Made by a program: the position numbers and the translations under genes. Shown in pieces: positions 56,916 to 64,000 of a DNA stretch of 64,000 nt. Origin of the DNA: Isoetes taiwanensis (taxonomy: Eukaryota > Streptophyta > Lycopodiopsida > Isoetales > Isoetaceae); NCBI GenBank assembly GCA_021234155.1, contig JAJEKV010000022.1, forward strand, positions 9,118,934-9,182,933, in the 5' to 3' direction. The notes beneath the pieces were generated by a model, which was not told the origin of the DNA, did not search any database, and saw only the letters and a program-made list of their open reading frames with translations. Each line of letters begins with the position of its first letter. Positions within the stretch are counted from its first letter, which is position 1.

Positions 56916-59512
56916 TGTTAGAACAAGAGAACAAGAGGGGTGGCGCGGCAAAACAAACCGACACATGGATCGGGCCGAGTTGGCAAAAGTCATGTGTCTC
57001 AAATTTTAGTTCGTTAAGTGTCTTTTGTTGGTTCTTACCTAGAATGACAGGTCAGCATATGTGGCTGCCATGTCATCTCATGTAGCTGACATGTCATGTA
57101 TATAAAGGGCATAGTCACGTTTCATTTGTGTGTTGTACCTGTGTAGAGAACATGAGCTAGCGCCTCAGGGTTCCACATCAAAGTTTCGTCTGGTTTGTAG
57201 TCATTTTACACCAGACCTTTTGTACATAGTAAGCTTTCATGGTATCAGAGCTATACAAAAGGGCTGGTGTAGCTAAATTTTCGTCTGAATTTTTTTTTCC
57301 CTTTTGTCTCATTAGTGCTGGAAAACATCATGCATGGCAATGCATGTGTCTAAGCTGCCTTGGAAACTGCTTCTTAGTTGATTTGGTGCAGGGGGTCAGC
57401 CTCTGCAGAAGTTTCTTGTGTACTATTCTTTGGAAGGCAGTCTGAGTGTGGTTTTGCAAGATGGAAGGGACTTTCTTGAATCCTTTTCAAAGATTTCAAT
57501 GCCTTCAGTTCGTTTTTGGTCTTTCACAGGCCTGTTCCAAGTTTGAGGACTGTCTAATGAGTCTTTCATGGTTTCTTAGAGACTTTTTGTGTGAAAATTG
57601 CTGAAATCTATCATATTGTTGTGGCCTTTTCAGTTTCTTTTGCTTTTCCTATGACTACCTTAGACTCCTCAAAGCATACAGCTAATCCTACCTTGGAGGG
57701 AGCATCCAATTATGTAGTCTGGAAGGATTTCTTTGAAGTTTTTCTCAGGCTCAAAGGCTATGAAGATGTTTTGGCAGACACATGGACACCTGTTACAGCT
57801 GAAGACCTTAAGATTGATGCAGAAGCTCTCAATAATCTCAGGTTACTTGTTTCTCATGATCTTAAGTCTGATTTGAGGCAGTTAGTTGTTTAGGGAAGGC
57901 TGGTTATATCTTCAGAAGCATTGCACTCAAGAAGGCCATGGTCCGCAAATGATCTTGCAGGGTCAGCTTGATAATATCAGGCTCCATGATTTCAAAGGTA
58001 TGAGGGAGTATTTAGACAAACTAAGGGATTTGAGAAATCTCTTTGTAGTTGCTGGAGGCTCTTTGACTGATTTGCAACTAATAATGATTGCTCTCAATGG
58101 CTTAACTAGGGATTACATCCATCTCATTACCTATGTTAAGATGAAGAGTAAAATTAAGCTCGCTTTCACTTTCGATGCGATCTTGTGGTCGCTTGAAGTC
58201 GAAAGCAGATATGAAGAGGTTTGATCAAATGGAGGCACTTCATTTCTCTAAGGCTCTTAAGATCTCTGCAGGGGATTCTTCTATAGCTGGAGATTCTAAG
58301 AAAGACACGGCTGAGTCTAAGAAGTCTGCTAAGGTCAAACCTAACTATTGGCATTGTGGTAAGAGTGGCCATATTAAAGCAAATTGTCATAAATTCAAGA
58401 AAGAACAGAAAATGGCAGCTGCTGCTAAATCTGAAACTAATGCCAATGTAGTTCATATTTTTTCTGACGATGAGGATGTTGAAACTCAATTTCTAAATTT
58501 GGTGGCCAGTCCTACTGATTCATCTGTGTGGTTGTTGGATTCGGGTGCTTCCACCCATTTTGCTGGAGATTCTAGTGTCTTCATCCAAACCTCACAATGG
58601 GCACCATAGTTAGAATGGGAGATGAAACAATTATTGTAAAGTCCCAAGCCAAGGGTACGCTTCACTTTCGATTCCATCCTCGAGTCGTTGTAGCAGCCTC
58701 TCATGTACCTTTGGTTCCTAGCCTTAAAGTAAATCTCCTTAGTATTTCTCAATTTGATACAAAGCTCCTATTCTTTTCTTCAAGGATAATACTGGTGCAA
58801 GACAAACTATCTGAAATCATAGCACCCTCTCACCAAGCATGTTGATATTCAATTTTGCTATGCTCGAGAGAAGATTGAGCAAGGCCTTCTTGATCTGTAG
58901 CCTTATTCCTACAAAAAAAGCAACTTGCGATGGATTTACAAAGCCTTTGGTGGGGCTAAATTCAGTCATATGAAGACAAAGCTCAACATTCTACCACTTC
59001 AAGCGAGTGCACGCCACTAGAAGGGGTGTTAGAACAAGAACCAGAGGGTGACGTGGCGGATAGCGGACACGTACCGGATCGGCCGACTTGGCAAAGTCAT
59101 GTATCTCAGCTTTAGTTCGTTAACCGCCTTTTGTTGGTTCTTATCTAGAATGATAGGTCAGCATATGTGGGTGCCATGTCATCTCATGTAGTTGAAGTGT
59201 CCTGTTAGAACAATAGAACTGTAGGGTGATGTGGCGCATTAACCGACTGATGACTTGGCAAAGTCATGTGTCTCGCCTTAGTTCATTAACCGCCTTTTGT
59301 TGGTTCTTACCTAGAATGACAGTCAGCATATAATGGCTGCCATGTCATCTCATGTAGCCGACGTGTCCCCGTTATAAAGGGCATAGTCAATGCTTCATTT
59401 GTGTGTTGTACTTGTGTAGAGAACCCGAAGCTAGCGCCTCGAAGTTCCACATCAAAGTTTCATCCGGTTTGTAGTCATTTTACACCAAACCTTTGTACTC
59501 GATAGCTTTTTA
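56916..59512 (+). mobile_element. Copia-1 (copy B)
   Basis: 5' LTR 56916-57239, PBS 57240-57251, gag and protease start 57651-58609, RNase H tail to 59026, partial LTR 59027-59202 and 3' LTR 59203-59512, flanked by GTTAT (56911-56915 and 59513-59517). Same structure and same internal deletion as copy A. The 3' LTR ends TA instead of CA, another likely CAG-site change. Confidence 0.9.
57651..58609 (+). pseudogene. Copia-1 gag and protease start (copy B)
   Basis: Same protein as copy A, with the same TAG early in gag and the same Cys-to-Tyr change in YWHCGKSGHIKANC. This copy keeps the protease motif WLLDSGASTHFAGDSSVF, whose Asp-Ser-Gly is the catalytic triplet of retroviral-type aspartic proteases. 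The segment at 58170-58215, full of CAG/CTG in copy A (QMQQKLLEAEQ), is scrambled here and shifts the frame. Confidence 0.85.
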
Positions 59513-60508
59513 GTTATTGCCCAAACCAAGCGGGATCTCAAGGCACATTTTGAGATTACTGATCTTGGCATGATGCATTATTATCTAGGTGTGGAGGTTT
59601 GGCAATGTCCGAAGGGATTTTATCTCACTCTGTGCAAATATGTGATGGATTTGCTTACCAAGTTTCATATGGATGAGTGCAAACTGCTTTCTTCCCTTTT
59701 GAGCCCGCCGCCGAAGCTCATTTTAGACACAACAAGCGAGCTTGTTGGTGCACTTATCTATCTCACAATCAGTCGTCCCGACTTGGTGTTTTGTAGTAGG
59801 GTACTTTCTCGGTTTATGCATCATCCTAAAATGTCTCATTAGCACACTTATCTATCTCACAATCGCTCGTCCTGACTTGGTGTTTGTAGTAGGGGTACTT
59901 TCTCGGTTTATGCATCATCCTAAACAGTCTCATTGGCACGCAACTAAACATGTACTGTGTACCTTCACAAAGATAGCGGTCGGGTCTCTGTTTTATGAAA
60001 GGGGGGGATCTATGGCTTTGTCCTTGTATGATGATGCAGACTTTGCTACTAGTGGTCTTGATACTAGGAGGTCTCTTATTGGCTATGTCTCATTCTTGGG
60101 AGACTCTCCTCTCGATTGGAGTTCAAAGCGTCAATCTACTATAAGTACAAGTACAACAGAGGCCGGCCTAATTGAAGGCCTTGTGTACTGCTACTCAGGA
60201 GTTACTTTGGTTAGTTCATTTGCTGCAAAATCTCAACTGTTTGGAGGGTCAGGTCACACTTTATTGTGACAAAAGTGGTGCCCTTTAAAAGATAAAAGAT
60301 GTTAGATGGCTGGATGTTCAGGTTTGTTTTGTTTGGGAGCAGGTTGGAGAGTGGTGTCCTTGATTTACAACTTTGCAACTAAGAATCAGCTTGCCGATGG
60401 TTTTACCAAGTCGCTCGTTGGGAAAAATCTGCAACTCAAAAGATATTCTCGCATGTGGTTGCTTTGCCTCGAAGCTTCAGCTTAGATGCACGCTCACCTC
60501 GGGGGAAG
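59513..60508 (+). pseudogene. Copia-2 RT C-terminus and RNase H (copy B)
   Basis: Counterpart of 41683-42677 with the same 94-bp duplication and the same RNase H landmarks (ALSLYDDADF, KRQSTISTST). Additional frameshifts occur at former CAG/CTG sites, for example around 59960-59990 and 60110-60175. Confidence 0.85.
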
Positions 60509-60675
60509 TGTTAGAGAGTTGTGAGACCCGACACGCATCGATGTAGCTAACGCGGACCGGTCTATAAAGGCACAAATCCCGGCATAGTTAGTGTTCATAG
60601 GGAGTTAGAGCTAGAGCGCTTCATCCGTTTTTGTTTGTTTGTTTGTTGAACACATAAGTCAAAGTCTTGATTTAC
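60509..60675 (+). repeat. 3' LTR of copia-2 (copy B)
   Basis: Starts TGTTAGAGAGTTGTGAG; matches 42678-42844 apart from changes at CAG/CTG positions. Confidence 0.75.
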
Positions 60676-60779
60676 TTCTATTAAAAATAAATAACAAAAG
60701 AAAGCCAAACGATTCACGAAAAAAAAAAAGGAAAAAAAAAAGAAAAAATAGATAAATGAATGAATGAAAAACTTATGGG

Positions 60780-61858
60780 TTGGCATTTGAAGCTACGCCA
60801 GTGGATTTGTGAGATGTCAACGCCTAAACTTGTCGCTTTGGGGAGAAAAGGAGAAAAGAATAAAAATCACAGATTTGTGAGTTAAAATCGAAACAATAGT
60901 AAATATATAACTGAATGAATAAAAACTCACAGGTTGGCAGTTTTGACGGAGAGTTTTGAGGCTTCCTCCACTTGATTCTTTGTGCTGGAAAAAATGAATA
61001 GTTAGCTGATGAACAGAAAAGAAAAACCGAGCCCAAATCGAAAATATATATGGAAACTCACCTTCCGATGGGAAGTTTCGAGTCATCTACTATGGGGGGT
61101 TTCGCGTTTGCAACTTGATCCTCGCTGCTGGGGGAGAGAAAATAAAAAGAAAAAAAAAAACTTAGCTGACAAATACAATCTCATCGGAGCCTTCTGCATT
61201 CTCACTTCTGGGAAAAAGAAAAAAGGAAGAAAAATGAGTAAAAAAAAGGAACACACCAAGTAAAAAACTTACGCGAGTCCCGCCATTTTCGCTCTTTCCT
61301 TCTCCTTCTTCTTCCTATTTTTCTCCTTCTTCTTATTAAGAGCTGCTTTCAGACTAACACGTGACAGATAATGATAAGAAACAAAATGGGAGAAAAGAAA
61401 AGGAAAAAGAAAACACCTTTCTTCATCCTTGATAAGCTCGTCTATCATTCCTTTTGCCTTTTGCCTTTTCTCTCGACTATTGCTCCTGCTCGATGCAGTG
61501 GATATCCTCTGCAGAATAGCCTGCTCTTTTATAAGCACAATACTCATCATCGCCCCCCTTGATATGCTCGAGGAAATCTTCTAACTCAGGAGTCCTGTCG
61601 CTCCCGGTAGGCAGCCAACGCTTCCCCGACTGGGCTTCAATCACCAGTTTTTCATGCACGGCTGGGACCCAGAATAGTCTTGTCTCGACAACACATGGCG
61701 GGTTGTAGAGGACCACATCAGATTTCTTGAGTTCCTAGAAAATTTTCAAAAATATGAGCTCTAGTTTATGAAATCGACTTCAACAATTCGCAACTAACCT
61801 CCCATAGATCATCTTCGAGGATCTGTCGGCCGATAGCACTCCAGTCTTCCGCCATCAT
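60780..61858 (-). pseudogene. Gene G 5' exons (copy B)
   Basis: Exon 1 starts at 61858 (MMAEDWSAIGRQILEDDLWE). Exon 2 carries FWVPAVHEKLVIEAQSGKRW and has the same extra G in the G-run as copy A, so the shift predates the duplication. The lysine-rich exon and the short exons with NQVEEASKLSVKTANL follow. The sequence is nearly identical to copy A over this part. Confidence 0.6.
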
Positions 61859-63632
61859 GAAGCCTTCCTCTTATATCATGAAAAACGTAAGAACTTTTCT
61901 TACTTAGGACGTGCATATATGTGTGTTTTAAAGCTTGTGAGATAACAATTGTTTCTGTTGCAATATGTCATTTTCAAGGGATAAAGATATTAAGATTGAG
62001 AACAACTATATAGTCTTAAAGATAAATATCAAAGATCCTACTATATGGATAAAATGAGTAAGCTCTACCATTATAAACTTGGACCATATCAACAGCAAAT
62101 AGCTTAGAGACATTTAATGAGACTGAATTCTTCAAGTTTCCAGCACTCACAAATGAGAGCCAACGAACATGGCCAAAAACAAACGTAACTTAGGAGCATA
62201 CATAGTAGGAATCGTAGCTGACATAAGGAGACAAATTGCTATGGATAGGGATGAACCTAGTTTCATATCTCTGGTTTCACTCTCAAATCTATGTTCTTTC
62301 ACTCTCAAGTTTATATTCTGGCAGTACACATTCCACAAAACCATATCCTAATTTTTGAAGAAAAGCTAATTTGATGAAAGAAATGGATCTAATTTGAGGA
62401 GAAGACATAAAGATTGGAGGAAAAACAGTACCTTAGTCGCTCAAAATCGTCAAACTGAAGTCTCTCTGGCTCCTTTAGTCACTATCTTTGGGCTGTAAAG
62501 TATTTTCCATGGAGCAAAACATCATGCCACAGTAAATCAGCATCAATTAAACATAAATCATTGCCTACCTGTCTGATATCTGCAAGCTCAACGAACAGGA
62601 AATCGGACCATATTGCAAGGTCTTCCATGAGATTTTTGGTGTGGTTTAGGACAGCGGGACTTCTCTACATTCAAAATAGAGTGAAGCATTAAAGTTTAGG
62701 GCCACTATTTTGTTGCCACCTTTTTTTATTGACCATGACATAGGTCATAAAGAATAACACATCTTGCCAATTAAGAATAAAAAACAAAGTGAATGTGAGA
62801 AGGCAGATCCAAAAATGGTATGGATTTGACTGTTTCTATAGAACCTGCAAGAAAAGGATTCCAAGAAGCATGTCTTCGGTGGCGGCTAAAAAGGAAATGA
62901 TTGGAAGCCTAGTCTCATGTTTCTTAATGGTCTTCTATGTTACCTTAATGCTAACATGCTAGCTTTTGCCTTGAAGATTTTTATATTTAAGTATTATAAG
63001 TCCAATGACCAGTTATTTGCCCTATCGAGTTGCACATCAGAAGTTGCATACAAATGCACAAAAGGGTGCTTTTTAAGAATGCGATTTGCGATTGAAATTT
63101 GGTAAGATTAAACAATGGGATTTTAAGTAAGATCACAAATGAGAGCCAACGAAAATGGCCAAAGACAAAGGTAACTTGGGAGCATACATAGTAGGACTAT
63201 GATTGTAGCTGACATAAGGAGACAAATTGCTACAATTATGGATAGGGATGAACGTAGTTTCATGTCTCTGGTTTCACTCTCAAATCTATGTTCTTTCACT
63301 CTCAAGTTTATATTCTGGCAGTACACATTCCACAAAACCATACCCTAATTTTGGAAGAAAAGCTAATTTGATGAAAGAAATGCATCTAATTTGAGGAGAA
63401 GACATAAAGATTGGAGGAAAACGGTATCTTAGATGTTCAAAATCTTCAAGCTGAAGTCTCTCTGGCTATTTTAGTCACTATCTTTGGGTCAAAGGATTTT
63501 CCATGGAGCAAAACATCATGCCACAAGAAATCAGCATCAATCAAACATAAATCATTGCCTACCTGTCTGAAAATAGAGTGAAACATTAATATTGGTCTAT
63601 ATATGGCTGTTAACCACAAAAATCCTTTACAG
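61859..63632. other. Upstream region of gene G with direct repeats (copy B)
   Basis: Same content as 44016-45757: two related segments of about 420 bp and the short frame starting MSSVAAKKEM at 62870. A short segment near 62240 (CAATT and neighbours) is deleted relative to copy A. Confidence 0.5.
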
Positions 63633-64000
63633 ATTAGCCGCAAGACAAAGACCATTTCTCAGAACCTCAATCCTGTTTGAAATCAAGAATTTGAGTTTGA
63701 TGAGTCTGCTAAAGAAGAATACCTAAAATTAAAGTGCTATGATGCCGACTTTTTGATGAATGATGAAAATATGGGAAGCACACGGATAACTTTATCTGGT
63801 CTTGAAGTAGGGGTAACTATAAGGACGTGTGGGTGCCACTAGAGAAGGTTAATAAGGGAGAGATATGGCTGAAGTTTGAAGTTACTGAACCAGAAGACTG
63901 CGAGCAGGTAAAGGTTTGTGGAAGCACAGGATCTACTTTTTCAAAATGCTCTCTCCTTAAATAGTTTATCTGTAGGTGGGTAGCATAGATGAGAAGATTG
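63633..64000 (+). pseudogene. Tandem C2-domain protein fragment (copy B), cut by the window end
   Basis: The exon at 63633-63907 again reads ISRKTKTISQNLNP, a TGA in place of Trp, NQEFEFDESAKEEYLKLKCY and, after the same frameshift, KDVWVPLEKVNKGEIWLKFE, with a GT donor. The second C2 exon begins near 63977. The shared stop and frameshift show that the gene was already dead when the segment was duplicated. Confidence 0.7.

Larger units (their letters stand above)
55585..64000. repeat. Segmental duplication, copy B (continues past the window end)
   Basis: Matches 37766-46162 in the same orientation and order: R element, gene G coiled-coil exons, copia-2 with nested copia-1, gene G 5' exons, upstream direct repeats and C2 exons. 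The left break lies inside the R element; the right end is outside the window. Long stretches are identical, while others differ almost only at CAG/CTG sites. Confidence 0.95.

Overview
The window reads as nuclear DNA of a land plant that is dominated by mobile elements. Evidence: LTR retrotransposons primed by plant initiator tRNA-Met (TGGTATCAGAGC), a Ty3 chromovirus, Ty1/copia elements, PIF/Harbinger and CACTA-like DNA transposons, spliced genes with GT/AG introns, and fragments of plant families (G-type lectin receptor kinase, tandem-C2 lipid-binding protein). The species cannot be named; the large decayed elements would suit a big, repeat-rich genome such as a fern or lycophyte, but that is only a guess. 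Almost no gene here looks intact.

Layout. 1-6.7 kb: a decayed PIF/Harbinger transposase on the minus strand (2.4-3.5 kb), repeat-bearing coding remnants to its left, and GA- and CT-rich simple sequence. 6.7-25.9 kb: three non-LTR retrotransposons in the same orientation, joined end to end through pure (TC)n tracts (8126-8240 and 24932-25067). The middle one is split inside its first ORF by a 12.9-kb minus-strand Ty3 chromovirus (9046-21963) with 1.6-kb LTRs, a PBS, a polypurine tract and an exact 5-bp target duplication (ATAAG). 26.1-32.3 kb: a CACTA-like DNA transposon rich in ACGTCG subterminal motifs. It carries several non-transposase coding stretches, including a protein-kinase-like ORF that lacks the catalytic aspartate.

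32.3-46.3 kb and 55.6-64.0 kb hold one complex locus twice. Its core is a multi-exon gene of unknown function (called gene G here) on the minus strand, with many small exons. It is interrupted by a copia element (copia-2) that is itself interrupted, at its RT active-site region, by another copia element (copia-1). A short AT-rich TIR transposon (called R here, 4-bp target duplication) is scattered through it. A third, forward copy of part of gene G (33170-36046) is circularly permuted relative to the others and lies head-on to the minus-strand copy across a 0.55-kb AT-rich palindrome. Downstream are a C2-domain gene fragment, a lectin receptor kinase fragment, an unknown spliced coding remnant (47.6-48.3 kb), a second PIF/Harbinger remnant (51.5-52.6 kb) and about 3 kb with nothing recognisable.

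A caution about the sequence itself: wherever two copies can be compared (Ty3 LTRs, copia copies, gene G copies), the differences cluster at CAG and CTG trinucleotides, usually turned into CG, CGA, CCG or ACG. This looks like a base-calling problem at CHG-methylated cytosines rather than evolution, and it may explain many of the apparent frameshifts.
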